Positions 25,009 through 34,324 are shown, counted from the first letter of the stretch. The stretch is 64,000 bases of DNA from Polaromonas sp. (GCF_029945895.1 NZ_JAQSDL010000024.1:1-64000); one strand, 5' to 3'. Program-made: numbers and translations. Notes: generated from the letters alone by a model not told the origin.

Positions 25009-25057
25009 TTGACGGACCGGGAGCAAGGCACTACATTACTAACCAGTCAGTCAGTAA
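25009..25057 (+). promoter_or_regulatory. promoter and TetR operator of the efflux operon
   Basis: -35 TTGACG (25009-25014), 17-bp spacer, -10 TACATT (25032-25037). The imperfect palindrome TTACTAAC-N6-GTCAGTAA (25036-25057) begins inside the -10 and ends 3 bp before the ATG, a classic position for autorepression by a TetR protein. Confidence 0.7.
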
Positions 25058-25060
25058 CTA

Positions 25061-25747
25061 ATGTCTATCTCCACCTTCCTCAGCGATACCACCGCCACAC
25101 TCTCGGCCAAACGCGAGCGTCGCAAAGAGGCGCGCCCCGGCGAACTGCTGGACGCCGCACTTGACCTGTTTGTCGAAAAAGGTTTTGCCGCGACCCGCGC
25201 CGAAGAAGTGGCCGCCCGCGCCGGTGTTTCCAAGGGCACGCTGTTCCTTTACTTCCAGAGCAAGGAAGAACTGCTCAAGGCTGTCGTGCGCGAAAATATC
25301 TCGGGCCGCTTCAAGGAGTGGAACGACGAGTTCGAACGTTTTGAAGGCACTGCCGCCGAAATGCTGGCCTACTGCATGACGGTGTGGTGGGAGCGTGTGG
25401 GCGCCACCCGGGCTTCAGGCATCACCAAGCTCATGATGAGCGAAGCCGGCAATTTTCCGGAGATCACCGCTTTTTACCAGCAGGAAGTCATCCTGCCAGG
25501 CCAGGCGCTGATTCGCCGCATCATGCAGCGCGGCATTGACCGCGGCGAGTTCCGGCCCATGGACCTGGACCACGCCATCTACAGCGTGATTGCGCCCATG
25601 ATCTTCCTGATTCTGGCCAAACATTCCGCGGGCACCTGCGCAGACCCCGGCCTGCCAGACAACGCGGCAAAGTACATCGCCACCCAGGTCGACACCATCC
25701 TCCACGGCATCTGCGCGGCCCCCACCACCGACAAAGCGAAAAAATGA
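25061..25747 (+). CDS. TetR-family repressor of an RND efflux operon
   Basis: A 228-residue regulator. The helix-turn-helix lies at about 25-72 (LLDAALDLFVEKGFAATRAE, VSKGTLFLYFQSKEELLKA); the rest is an all-helical ligand domain. It is the first gene of the operon and overlaps the periplasmic adaptor gene by 4 bp, so repressor and pump are co-expressed and presumably induced by a pump substrate. No ribosome site is evident in the 17-nt leader. Confidence 0.9.
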   Translation: MSISTFLSDTTATLSAKRERRKEARPGELLDAALDLFVEKGFAATRAEEVAARAGVSKGTLFLYFQSKEELLKAVVRENISGRFKEWNDEFERFEGTAAEMLAYCMTVWWERVGATRASGITKLMMSEAGNFPEITAFYQQEVILPGQALIRRIMQRGIDRGEFRPMDLDHAIYSVIAPMIFLILAKHSAGTCADPGLPDNAAKYIATQVDTILHGICAAPTTDKAKK

Positions 25748-26934
25748 AACCCTGGCTCAAATGGGTCATGGCCCTCGTCCTGTTGCTGCTGCTGGCCACG
25801 GCCGTGTGGGGCACGCTGTCTGCTCGCAAAAAGCAGCAGCAGGCACTGGCCGACACCACCGCTGCCAAGGCGCAAACCGTGGTCGAACTTGCCGCTACCG
25901 ATGTGTTCCAGGCCAAGACCGTGGAACTCAGCCAGGGGCTGCCGGTATCGGGTTCGCTCAAGGCCGTCAACTCGGCGTTCGTCAAGACGCGGGTGGCCGG
26001 CGAACTGCAGGGCCTGACGGTGCGCGAAGGCGACACCGTCAAGGCCGGACAGGTGCTGGCACGCATCGACGCCAGCGAATACCAGTCGCGCATGCGGCAG
26101 GCGCAGGAGCAGGCGGATTCGGCAAAAGCGCAGATCGACATCGTGCAGCGCCAGTACGACAACAACCAGGCCCTGGTCAACCAGGGTTTCATCTCCAAAA
26201 CGGCGCTCGACGCCTCGCAGGCCAACCTCAATGCGGCCAAGGCCAACCACCGCGCCGCGCTTGCCGCTGCCGAGGTGGCCAGAAAATCGCTGGACGACAC
26301 GGTGCTGCGCGCTCCCCTGTCGGGCCAGGTTGCGCAGCGCCTGGCCCAGCCCGGTGAACGCCTCGGGGTGGACGTGCGGGTGCTGGAAATAGTGGATCTG
26401 AGCCGGCTTGAACTGGAAGCCAGCCTGAGCGCGGCCGACGCGCTGACGGTGCGCCCCGGCCAGGGCGCCTTGCTGCAGATAGAAGGCAGCGCGCAAACCG
26501 TTAACGCGACGGTGGCACGCATCAACCCCAGCGCCCAGGGCGGCAGCCGCAGCGTGCTGGTGTACCTGGCCATCGACAACACGGCCACGCCCCTGGGCCT
26601 GCGCCAGGGCCTGTTTGCGCAGGGCACCCTGGGCACCACACGCATGCCGGCCCTGGCCGTACCGCTGAGCGCCGTGCGCACCGACAAACCCGCGCCTTAT
26701 GTGCAGGTGGTGGACAACAACCAGGTGGTGCACAAGCCGGTGGAGATGGGCCTGCGCGGCAGCAGCGCCGCAGACGCGGGCAACAGCACCCTGGTCGCGG
26801 TCAAGGGGCTGGCCGAAAACGCGGTGGTGATCGCCGGCGCCGTGGGCGCCCTGCGCGAGGGCACGGCCGTGAAGTTCACGCAGGCGCCCGCCTGGGCCCA
26901 GACTGCACCCGCCTCCGCCAAGACAGCGCCGTAG
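25744..26934 (+). CDS. RND efflux periplasmic adaptor (membrane fusion protein)
   Basis: A 396-residue HlyD/AcrA-type adaptor. An N-terminal anchor (about 7-27, no lipobox) precedes the lipoyl half-motif VAGELQGLTVREGDTVKAGQ, a coiled-coil hairpin (about 115-190) with QALVNQGFISKTALDASQAN, the second half-motif LRAPLSGQVAQRLAQPGERL, and a beta-barrel region (VLEIVDLSRLELEASL). It bridges the inner-membrane pump to an outer-membrane channel. It starts in the ATGA overlap with tetR and ends 5 bp before the pump gene. Confidence 0.92.
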   Translation: MKPWLKWVMALVLLLLLATAVWGTLSARKKQQQALADTTAAKAQTVVELAATDVFQAKTVELSQGLPVSGSLKAVNSAFVKTRVAGELQGLTVREGDTVKAGQVLARIDASEYQSRMRQAQEQADSAKAQIDIVQRQYDNNQALVNQGFISKTALDASQANLNAAKANHRAALAAAEVARKSLDDTVLRAPLSGQVAQRLAQPGERLGVDVRVLEIVDLSRLELEASLSAADALTVRPGQGALLQIEGSAQTVNATVARINPSAQGGSRSVLVYLAIDNTATPLGLRQGLFAQGTLGTTRMPALAVPLSAVRTDKPAPYVQVVDNNQVVHKPVEMGLRGSSAADAGNSTLVAVKGLAENAVVIAGAVGALREGTAVKFTQAPAWAQTAPASAKTAP

Positions 26935-26939
26935 CCGGT

Positions 26940-29900
26940 ATGTGGTTCACCCAGGTCAGCCTGAAAAACCCGGTCTTTGCGACCATGGTGATGCTCGCCA
27001 TCGTGGTACTGGGCCTGTTCTCCTACCAGCGCCTGCAGGTTGACCAGTTTCCCAACATCGACTTCCCGGTGGTGGTGGTCACGACGGAATACCCGGGGGC
27101 TTCCCCCGAAATCGTCGAAAGCGAAGTCACCAAGAAAATCGAGGAAGGCGTCAACTCGATCGCTGGCATCAATGCCCTGACGTCCCGCAGCTACGAAGGC
27201 CAGTCGGTCGTCATCATCGAGTTCCAGCTGCAAATCGACGGCCGAAAGGCTGCGGAAGACGTGCGCGAAAAGATTGCGTCGCTGCGCCCGCTGCTGCGTG
27301 ACGAAGTCAAGGAGCCACGCGTGCTCCGTTTCGACCCGGCCAACCGCGCCATCTGGTCGGTCGCCGTGTTGCCGATGGCGGCAGGCGCGGATGGCAAAAC
27401 GCCCGCAGCGGCAGGCCCTGCCGCCCTGCCCACCGCCGTCGAGCTGACAAACTGGGCCGACCAGGTGCTCAAGAAGCGGCTGGAAAACGTGCGCGGCGTG
27501 GGTGCGGTCAGCCTGGTGGGCGGCAGCAAGCGTGAAATCAACATCTACCTCAACCCGCAGGCCATGGAAGCGCTGGGCATCACGGCCGACCAGGTGGCGA
27601 GCGCAGTGCGCAACGAAAACCAGGACCTGCCGGTCGGCGCCATCCGTTCGCTGGCGCAGGAGCGTGTGGTGAAAATCGACGCGCGCATGAAACGCCCCGA
27701 AGACTTCGGCAAGATCATCGTGGCGCGCAAGGTGTCTGCGGCCGGCGCGGGCAGCACCGTCACCGTGGACCAGGTCGCCAGCATCCGCGATGGCTCGCAG
27801 GAAATCGACAGCCTGGCGCTGTACAACGGCCAGCGCACGCTGCTGCTGACGGTGCAGAAGGCCCAGGGCGAAAACACCATTGCCGTGGTGGACGGGCTGA
27901 ACAACGCGATCAAGGAACTGCAGGCCCAGCTTCCGCCCGGCACGCGGCTGGAGCAGATCGGCGACGGCTCGCGGCCCATCCGGGTCGCGGTGGAAAACGT
28001 GCGCCGCACGCTGATTGAAGGCGCGCTGCTGACGGTGCTGATTGTTTTCCTGTTCCTGAACTCGTGGCGCTCCACGGTGATCACCGGCCTCACGCTGCCG
28101 ATCTCCATCATCGGCACCTTCCTGTTCATGAACCTGTTCGGCTTCACCATCAACATGATCACGCTGATGGCGCTGAGCCTGTGTGTGGGCCTGCTGATCG
28201 ACGATGCGATTGTGGTGCGCGAGAACATCGTGCGCCATGTACAGATGGGCAAGCTGCCCTACCAGGCGGCGATGGAGGGCACGCAGGAAATCGGCCTCGC
28301 GGTGCTGGCCACCACGTTTTCCATCGTGGCGGTGTTCCTGCCCATCGGCTTCATGGGCGGCATCATCGGCAAGTTCTTCCACGAGTTCGGTGTCACCATC
28401 GTGGCTGCGGTGCTGATCTCGATGTTTGTCAGCTTCACGCTGGACCCCATGCTCTCGAGCATCTGGCACGACCCCAGCATTCATGCGCACGGCCAGCACG
28501 GCAAGCCGGTCACTTTTTACGACAGGACCATAGGCCGGGTGACCGGCTGGTTCGAGCGCGCGACCGACTCGCTGGCCGAGACCTACCAGCGCATCCTGCG
28601 CTGGGCACTGGTCCACCGGCTGGCCACGGTGGGCCTGGCCCTGGCGATTTTTGTGACCAGCGTTTTCATGGTGCCCCTGCTCGGCACCGAGTTCGTGCCC
28701 AAGGCCGACTTCTCGGAAACCTCGCTCAATTTCTACACGCCGGTGGGTTCGTCGCTGGAGACGACCGAGGCCAAGACAAAACAGGTTGAAACCATACTGC
28801 GCGAATTCCCCGAAGTGAAATACACGCTGTCGACCATCAACACCGGCAATGCGCAGGGCAAGATGTACGCCAGCATCTACGTGCGTCTGGTGGACCGCAA
28901 GGCCAGGGCCCGCAACGTGGACGAGATGTCCGGCGTGCTGCGCGAACGGCTCAGACAGGTGCCCGGCATCACCGTCACCCACGTCGGTCTGCTCGACGCG
29001 GTGGGCGGCAACAAGCAGGTGGAGTTTTCACTGCAGGGCGCCGACCTGAAGGAGCTGGAGCGCCTGACCGGCCTGGTGATGGCCCGAGTCAGCGGCATTC
29101 CCGGCCTGGTGGACCTGGACTCCAGCCTCAAGGCCGACAAACCGACCATCGAGGTGGACGTCAAGCGCGACGCCGCGTCCGACCTGGGCCTGTCGGTGTC
29201 GCAGATCGCGGCTTCGTTGCGCACGCTGGTGGCCGGGCAGACGGTGGGCAACTGGCGCGCGCCCGACGACCAGACCTACGACGTGAATGTGCGGCTCGCA
29301 CCCGACGCCCGCAATACGCCGCAGGACCTGGAGCGCCTGCCCTTCATCAGCAGCGTGATCGGCAACAACCCTGACGGCTCGGCCCGTACGGTGCGCCTCA
29401 GCCAGGTGGCCACGGTGAAGGAAGCCACCGGCCCGAACCAGATCAACCGGCGAGACCTGACGCGCGAAGTCGCCATCAATGCCAACGTGTACAACCGCTC
29501 GGCCGGCGAGGTGTCCACCGACATCCGCAAGGCGCTGGACGGCATCAGTTTTCCGCCCGGCTACCGCTACCAGTTTGGCGGCTCAACCAAGAACATGGCC
29601 GAGTCCTTTGGTTATGCCATCTCTGCGCTGGTCATGGCGATCCTGTTCATCTACATGATTCTGGCCAGCCAGTTCAAGAGTTTCCTGCAGCCCATGGCCC
29701 TGATGACCTCGCTGCCGCTGACGCTGATCGGCGTGGTGCTGGCGCTGCTGCTGTTCCGCTCGACGCTGTCGATGTTTTCCATCATCGGCGTGGTGATGCT
29801 GATGGGACTGGTCACGAAAAACGCCATCCTGCTGGTCGATTTTGCGATCCGCATGCGTGACGAAGGCATGGAACGCAGCGAAGCCCTCCTGATGGCCGCC

Positions 29901-30170
29901 CGCGTACGCCTGCGCCCCATCCTGATGACCACGCTGGCCATGATTTTCGGCATGGTGCCGCTGGCCTTTGCGCTGACCGAAGGCTCGGAGCAGCGGGCCC
30001 CCATGGGCCAGGCCGTCATTGGCGGCGTCATCACCTCGTCGCTGCTGACGCTGGTGGTGGTGCCGGTGACCTACTGCTATCTTGATGACCTCGCGCAATG
30101 GCTCAAACGCCGCTTTACCGGCCGGCGCGCCTTGCCCGCCGTGGCGCCGGTGCCGTTGACCCCCCGTTAA
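26940..30170 (+). CDS. RND efflux pump, AcrB/MdtB-type inner-membrane transporter
   Basis: A 1076-residue proton-driven pump with the two repeated halves of the family: N-terminal helix with [20 protein letters not shown], porter domain starting [20 protein letters not shown], helices around 360-560 and 880-1060. The proton-relay Asp pair is in [12 protein letters not shown] (about 420-421), the Lys partner in [12 protein letters not shown] (about 960). The large size and [18 protein letters not shown] are typical. Likely a multidrug or small-molecule exporter; heavy-metal (CusA) methionines are not obvious. tolC lies about 1.1 kb downstream. Confidence 0.93.
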   Translation: MWFTQVSLKNPVFATMVMLAIVVLGLFSYQRLQVDQFPNIDFPVVVVTTEYPGASPEIVESEVTKKIEEGVNSIAGINALTSRSYEGQSVVIIEFQLQIDGRKAAEDVREKIASLRPLLRDEVKEPRVLRFDPANRAIWSVAVLPMAAGADGKTPAAAGPAALPTAVELTNWADQVLKKRLENVRGVGAVSLVGGSKREINIYLNPQAMEALGITADQVASAVRNENQDLPVGAIRSLAQERVVKIDARMKRPEDFGKIIVARKVSAAGAGSTVTVDQVASIRDGSQEIDSLALYNGQRTLLLTVQKAQGENTIAVVDGLNNAIKELQAQLPPGTRLEQIGDGSRPIRVAVENVRRTLIEGALLTVLIVFLFLNSWRSTVITGLTLPISIIGTFLFMNLFGFTINMITLMALSLCVGLLIDDAIVVRENIVRHVQMGKLPYQAAMEGTQEIGLAVLATTFSIVAVFLPIGFMGGIIGKFFHEFGVTIVAAVLISMFVSFTLDPMLSSIWHDPSIHAHGQHGKPVTFYDRTIGRVTGWFERATDSLAETYQRILRWALVHRLATVGLALAIFVTSVFMVPLLGTEFVPKADFSETSLNFYTPVGSSLETTEAKTKQVETILREFPEVKYTLSTINTGNAQGKMYASIYVRLVDRKARARNVDEMSGVLRERLRQVPGITVTHVGLLDAVGGNKQVEFSLQGADLKELERLTGLVMARVSGIPGLVDLDSSLKADKPTIEVDVKRDAASDLGLSVSQIAASLRTLVAGQTVGNWRAPDDQTYDVNVRLAPDARNTPQDLERLPFISSVIGNNPDGSARTVRLSQVATVKEATGPNQINRRDLTREVAINANVYNRSAGEVSTDIRKALDGISFPPGYRYQFGGSTKNMAESFGYAISALVMAILFIYMILASQFKSFLQPMALMTSLPLTLIGVVLALLLFRSTLSMFSIIGVVMLMGLVTKNAILLVDFAIRMRDEGMERSEALLMAARVRLRPILMTTLAMIFGMVPLAFALTEGSEQRAPMGQAVIGGVITSSLLTLVVVPVTYCYLDDLAQWLKRRFTGRRALPAVAPVPLTPR

Positions 30171-30211
30171 AATCAGAGGTTTACCCCGATTTCTCTTCAC
30201 AGGCCCCCACC

Positions 30212-30895
30212 ATGAACTACGAACAAGCCCGTTTCAACATGATCGAGCAGCAGATCCGCCCCTGGGAAGTGCTGGACAGCCAGGTCCTGTCCCTGCTGGC
30301 CGTGGTCAAGCGCGAGGACTTCGTGCCGCCTGCGATGCGGGCCCTGGCTTTTGCCGACATGGAGATACCGCTGGGCGCCGAGCCCGGCCAGTGCATGCTG
30401 GCACCCAAGGTCGAGGCGCGCATGCTGCAGGACCTGGCGGTGCAGAAACACGAGAAGGTGCTCGAAATCGGCGCCGGCTCCGGCTACATGGCCGCCCTGC
30501 TGGCGCACCGTGGCCAGCAGGTCATCACGCTGGAAATCGACCCGGAACTGGCCCAGCTGGCCCGCGACAACCTGAAAAAAGCCGGCGTCTACAACGCTGA
30601 AGTGCGCACCGGCGACGGTGCCGTCAAACTTGGCAAGGCGGTCTCGGGCAACGACCCGCTGAGCGGCCCCTTCGACGTGATCGTGCTCAGCGGCTCGGTC
30701 GCCGAAGTGCCGCCCGCGCTGCTGGCCATGCTGAAGATCGGCGGCCGGCTCAGCGCCGTGGTGGGTTTTGAGCCCGTCATGCGTGCCACGCTGGTCACCC
30801 GCGTCGGCGACGCCGCCTTTAGCACCACGCAGGGCTGGGACACGGTCGCCCCGCGCCTGCTCAACTTCCCCGAACCGTCGACATTCAACTTTTAA
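30212..30895 (+). CDS. pcm: protein-L-isoaspartate O-methyltransferase-like enzyme
   Basis: A 227-residue SAM-dependent methyltransferase that repairs isoaspartyl residues. Family features: MIEQQIRPWEVLD, the pre-motif GAEPGQCMLAPKVEARMLQ, motif I VLEIGAGSGYMAALLA (near 83), acidic EIDPELA and DVIVLSGSVAEVP. The bacterial Pcm sequence has I(S)QP at the substrate loop where this protein has MLAP, so it belongs to the betaproteobacterial Pcm-like branch and activity could differ. The pcm-rhodanese-tolC order is usual in this group. Confidence 0.85.
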   Translation: MNYEQARFNMIEQQIRPWEVLDSQVLSLLAVVKREDFVPPAMRALAFADMEIPLGAEPGQCMLAPKVEARMLQDLAVQKHEKVLEIGAGSGYMAALLAHRGQQVITLEIDPELAQLARDNLKKAGVYNAEVRTGDGAVKLGKAVSGNDPLSGPFDVIVLSGSVAEVPPALLAMLKIGGRLSAVVGFEPVMRATLVTRVGDAAFSTTQGWDTVAPRLLNFPEPSTFNF

Positions 30896-30909
30896 ACCGA
30901 GCCGTCCCG

Positions 30910-31266
30910 ATGATTGACCAGCTTTCCCCTGCCGACTTCAGCACCTGGCTTGCCAGCCTTCCCGCCGGCGGCCCCGCGCCCATCGTGCTGGATGTGCGCG
31001 AGCCGTGGGAAGTGCAGACAGCCTCGGTCAAGGAAGACGGGTTCAGGCTGCTGCACATTCCGATGCGCGCTGTCCCCGCGCGGATTTTTGATCTCAAGGA
31101 AGAACTGCCCGCCGACCAGCCGGTGGCCTGCCTGTGCCACCACGGCGCGCGCAGCCAGCAGGTGGCCAGCTTCCTGGCGCAAAACGGTTTCACGCAAGTG
31201 GTCAACCTGCAGGGCGGCATCAATGCCTGGTCCGGGCAGCGCGACGCCTCCGTCCCGCGCTACTGA
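30910..31266 (+). CDS. single-domain rhodanese
   Basis: A 118-residue sulfurtransferase. It has VLDVREPWEVQTAS near 26 and the active loop CHHGARS with catalytic Cys76, then VVNLQGGINAWS. It could carry persulfide sulfur in the cytosol; acceptor unknown. It is 14 bp after pcm and 48 bp before tolC, so probably one transcript. Confidence 0.92.
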   Translation: MIDQLSPADFSTWLASLPAGGPAPIVLDVREPWEVQTASVKEDGFRLLHIPMRAVPARIFDLKEELPADQPVACLCHHGARSQQVASFLAQNGFTQVVNLQGGINAWSGQRDASVPRY

Positions 31267-31314
31267 GCTCCGGCCAGCCCTCTTCACCGACTTCACCTTC
31301 CATCAGGACACCCC

Positions 31315-32658
31315 ATGAAAACGCTCTTGAAAATTCCGGCCCTGTTGCCTTTGTCTCTTGCGCTGGGTTCCGTGCTGGCGGCTTTTGTACCAGCCGTCCA
31401 GGCGCAGAACCTGGTGGAGCTGTACCGTTCGGCGCGCGAGTACGACTCGTCCTACCAGTCGGCACGCTCGCTGTACGAGGCCAACCTGGCCAAGGCCGAG
31501 CAGGCCAAGGCCGGCATTTTGCCAACGGCCGGGCTGTCACTGGGGGTGTCGCGCACCAATTTTGAAAACACCAACCCGGTCATCGACCGCAACTTCCCCA
31601 CCCAGACGGGCTCACTGAACGCTTCGCAGCCGCTCTACCGGCCCGGCAACTGGGCCACCTACGAACAGGGCAAGCAGCAGGTGGTGCTGTCCAGGGCGCA
31701 ACTCGAAGCCGCCGAACAGGACCTGATCGTGCGCACCAGCCAGGCCTATTTCGATGTGCTGGCCGCGCAGGACACGCTGGCTTTTGTGCGGGCGCAAAAA
31801 GCCGCGGTCGGCGAACAACTGGCTTCAGCCAAACGCAACTTTGAGGTCGGCACCTCCACCGTCACCGACTCGCGCGAGGCGCAGGCGCGTTTCGACCTGG
31901 TGACCGCCCAGGAAATTGCCGCCGAAAACGACTTGCGCGTCAAGAAAATTGCCCTGGACCAGCTGGTTGGCAAAGCCGACGCCCAGCCCAAAGGCCTGCT
32001 GGTGCCCGTGGAGCTGCCGCCGCTGGTGCCCGCCGACGTGAACACCTGGGTCCGGCAGTCTGAAGACCTGCACCCGTCGGTGCGCCAGGCCCTGGCCAAC
32101 CTCGAAGTTGCCAAGCTTGAAGTCGACAAGGCCGAAGCCGGCCACAAACCCACGCTGGACCTGACCGCCAGCTACGGCTCGCAGCGCAACCCGCAGGGCA
32201 GCACCACCAGCCCGCTGGACAACCGCAGCAACAGCACCACCGTCGGCCTGGCGCTGAACCTGCCGCTGTTTGCCGGCTTCGCCACGCAAAACCGCATCCG
32301 CGAAACGCTGTCCCTTGAAGAAAAAGCACGCTCCGACCTTGAAGGCGCCAAACGCGGCGTTGCCCTGAGCACGCGCACCGCTTACTTCGGCGTGTTGTCG
32401 GGCCAGGGCCAGGTCAAGGCGCTGGAAGCCGCCGAAGCATCCAGCCAGAGTGCGCTGGACGCCAACAAGCTGGGCTACCAGGTCGGCGTGCGCATCAACA
32501 TCGACGTGCTCAATGCGCAAAGCCAGCTGTTCCAGACCAAACGCGACCTCGCGCAGGCGCGCTACAACGTACTGATCGGCGGGCTGCGGCTGCGCCAGGC
32601 CAATGGGACGCTGACGCCGGAAGATCTGTTGCTGATCAATTCGTTGCTGGTGCAGTAG
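31315..32658 (+). CDS. tolC: TolC-family outer-membrane channel
   Basis: A 447-residue outer-membrane efflux/secretion channel. Signal peptide at 1-31 (ending AVQA). Two tandem OEP repeats: LVELYRSAREYDSSYQSAR, then ASQPLYRPGNWATYEQGKQQ in the first, and ALNLPLFAGFATQNRIRETL with ALDANKLGYQVGVRINIDVL in the second; long coiled-coil stretches between. Length matches TolC of betaproteobacteria. It likely serves the RND pump and type I systems. The downstream heptamer repeat starts 20 bp after its stop. Confidence 0.92.
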   Translation: MKTLLKIPALLPLSLALGSVLAAFVPAVQAQNLVELYRSAREYDSSYQSARSLYEANLAKAEQAKAGILPTAGLSLGVSRTNFENTNPVIDRNFPTQTGSLNASQPLYRPGNWATYEQGKQQVVLSRAQLEAAEQDLIVRTSQAYFDVLAAQDTLAFVRAQKAAVGEQLASAKRNFEVGTSTVTDSREAQARFDLVTAQEIAAENDLRVKKIALDQLVGKADAQPKGLLVPVELPPLVPADVNTWVRQSEDLHPSVRQALANLEVAKLEVDKAEAGHKPTLDLTASYGSQRNPQGSTTSPLDNRSNSTTVGLALNLPLFAGFATQNRIRETLSLEEKARSDLEGAKRGVALSTRTAYFGVLSGQGQVKALEAAEASSQSALDANKLGYQVGVRINIDVLNAQSQLFQTKRDLAQARYNVLIGGLRLRQANGTLTPEDLLLINSLLVQ

Positions 32659-32677
32659 TCGGCACGAAGGGGCTCCT

Positions 32678-32730
32678 GCCTCTTGCCTCTTGCCTCTTGC
32701 CTCTTGCCTCTTGCCTCTTGCCTCTTGCCT
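32678..32730 (+). repeat. heptamer tandem repeat (GCCTCTT)7
   Basis: Seven uninterrupted copies of GCCTCTT followed by a partial copy GCCT. It begins 20 bp downstream of the tolC stop. Confidence 0.97.
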
Positions 32731-32805
32731 GACAAGAGAATATCTCTGCGGCCTTTCGCTGGCACCGGACGCCTGGTCATACCTGAACTTGTCAACGTCT
32801 CCGGA

Positions 32806-32840
32806 TTGGCTATCGACAATATGCATTTATCGATAGTCAA
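32806..32840. promoter_or_regulatory. 11-bp inverted repeat, possible regulator-binding site
   Basis: TTGGCTATCGA (32806-32816) and TCGATAGTCAA (32830-32840) pair at 10 of 11 positions around a 13-bp AT-rich spacer. The form (dyad with A/T centre) is like a LysR-type site, but no matching gene is adjacent now. Confidence 0.35.
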
Positions 32841-33252
32841 CAGCTCTGTCCACATAGACACAGCCTCTGCAGGAAAATGTCTGCTTTGGGCCCGTTGCGG
32901 TCTTCCAAACCACCTTTCCCAGTGACTGCTTCGCAGCGGTTGCGGCCTTTCGTCGGTGAAAGCTTTCGGGTTGCCAATTTTCTTTCAGAACTGAAGTCGT
33001 TCGTGACATGAGGTGCGGTGGCAAAGCGCGGTCCTCCTATCTCAACGAGGCCTCTATCTACGACACATTGGTTTGTTCGGACACAACGGAGTCGGCAAGA
33101 CTGCCCTAACACACTGGCCAACGGGTGAAGCGGAATCCTCCGAGGGGCGCTGACCGAATTGGCGCATGAAGTTGATCCACTTCGGTGTTGTCGAGCAAGA
33201 ACGGGAGGCCCTGGCACTACCAATGCGCCAGTCATGGAAGCACGATGATTTA

Positions 33253-33328
33253 AATTTAACCCGGGTATTATTGACACGGTAATTTAACCCGGGTATTATT
33301 CAGGCAGTAATTTAACCCGGGTATTATT
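33253..33328 (+). promoter_or_regulatory. three 20-bp direct repeats with embedded sigma-70 promoter
   Basis: The 20-mer AATTTAACCCGGGTATTATT occurs three times (33253-33272, 33281-33300, 33309-33328) with no mismatch and an exact 28-bp period. Each is nearly palindromic around ACCCGGGT. TTGACA (33271-33276), a 17-bp gap and TATTAT (33294-33299) make a near-consensus promoter whose spacer contains the middle palindrome. Best read as an operator array, probably of the MarR protein downstream. Confidence 0.75.
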
Positions 33329-33527
33329 AACTCATCCAATTGGAGCCTGATCTCACCGTGATTGATGCCGCGACTCCTTCCTGTTCACGAACGACGCGGC
33401 AAAGTTTCGCCAACGGACCGAAGCTCGGGCGGCCGACGTTTGCGATTACGTCAGGTAGCTGGCGTAGCCACTGCCGCTGACAGAAGTGCCGTAGCTTTCA
33501 CCGTAACTCATTTAAAAAAAAGGATTG

Positions 33528-33896
33528 ATGATGACAGACAAAAAGACGCTGAAACGACAGTATCTGGAGACGAAAACCCGAGCAGGCGTCTATGCGATCC
33601 GTAACCAGGTCACCGGCCGGGTGTTGGTTGCAGGAAGTACGAACGTTCAGGGCACACTCAACCGGCATCGTTTTGAACTGCAGCATGGACAGCATCGCAA
33701 TGCAAGGCTTGCGCAGGACTGGGTCGAGCACGGCGAGACCAATTTTCTCTTCGACGTAATCGACATGGTCAAACCCAGCGGAGATCCAGAGTTCGATGCC
33801 GCACGAGAACTGGAAATGCTAGTTGGCCTGTGGCGCCAGGAAATCCCTTGTCACGGCGAGCTCGGCTACGACGAATTGAAGAGGGCTACTCGATGA
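33528..33896 (+). CDS. GIY-YIG-like nuclease-superfamily protein
   Basis: A 122-residue protein. The segment AGVYAIRNQVTGRVLVAGSTN matches the GIY-YIG start (G-V-Y ... V-A-G in place of Y-I-G), followed by a conserved Arg/His helix (TLNRHRFELQHGQHRNARL) and FLFDVIDM. The end has LEMLVGLWRQEIPCHGELGY. This is the compact family usually found next to a MarR gene, function unproven; nuclease activity is doubtful because the second motif Tyr is replaced. An AAAGGA site precedes the ATG. It overlaps the MarR gene by 4 bp. Confidence 0.75.
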   Translation: MMTDKKTLKRQYLETKTRAGVYAIRNQVTGRVLVAGSTNVQGTLNRHRFELQHGQHRNARLAQDWVEHGETNFLFDVIDMVKPSGDPEFDAARELEMLVGLWRQEIPCHGELGYDELKRATR

Positions 33897-34324
33897 ACAC
33901 GACTCTCGACTTTTGCCTGGCGCTACACCGTGCCAACGCCAGCCTGCAACTCAAGCTTGACGACGAGTTGGGCATCTACCATGGCATCGGTTTCAACGAC
34001 TTTGCGCTGTTGAATTTGCTTGCGCAAGCGGACGGTGGTCGGGTAAGCATCCCGGAACTCGTGCGTCCGCTGGGTCTGCCTCAATCGGCTGTGCTGCGTC
34101 AGTTGATTTTGCTCGAGAAGATAGGCCTTGTGGTGCGCGAGGGTGCGAATGACGATCGTCAGGCCGTGCTGCGCCCAGCCGGGCGTGCGCTGGTAAACGC
34201 CGCACGCGAGACCGCCGATAGCATTTGCACCGAGGCCGTCGAATCAATCGCCCCCACAGCGGTTGAGATGGTTTCCGCAGCACTGAAAACGCTTGCACGC
34301 ACGCCAACCTTAGCCCTCTCATGA
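33893..34324 (+). CDS. MarR-family transcriptional regulator
   Basis: A 143-residue winged-helix regulator: N-terminal dimer helix, GIGFNDFALLNLLAQADGG, the recognition region SIPELVRPLGLPQSAVLRQL, and the wing IGLVVREGANDDRQAVLRPA, then a C-terminal dimer helix. The start is the ATG in the ATGA overlap with the GIY-YIG-like gene. It likely binds the CCCGGG repeat array upstream of the pair and regulates its own operon. Typical MarR length. Confidence 0.88.
   Translation: MNTTLDFCLALHRANASLQLKLDDELGIYHGIGFNDFALLNLLAQADGGRVSIPELVRPLGLPQSAVLRQLILLEKIGLVVREGANDDRQAVLRPAGRALVNAARETADSICTEAVESIAPTAVEMVSAALKTLARTPTLALS

Larger units (their letters stand above)
32659..33252. other. gene-free accessory stretch after tolC
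   Basis: No convincing gene is seen. The stretch holds a heptamer tandem repeat and an 11-bp inverted repeat (listed separately), and is less GC-rich and less codon-structured than its surroundings. One frame around 33070-33102 reads GLFGHNGVGKT, like a P-loop, but the open frame is short and has no start, so at most a gene remnant. Confidence 0.5.

Noticed and set aside
26697-28982. 761-codon minus-strand open frame opposite the RND pump
   Set aside because: A His/Gln/Arg-rich shadow typical of GC-rich genomes; the plus strand carries all RND motifs.
33253-33328. CRISPR array
   Set aside because: Repeats are palindromic 20-mers with only 8-bp spacers, three copies, and no cas genes; better explained as operators.
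33446-33511. Minus-strand 21-residue Gly/Ser/Tyr peptide (MSYGESYGTSVSGSGYASYL..)
   Set aside because: No ribosome-binding site, no processing genes nearby, and such short frames are expected by chance.
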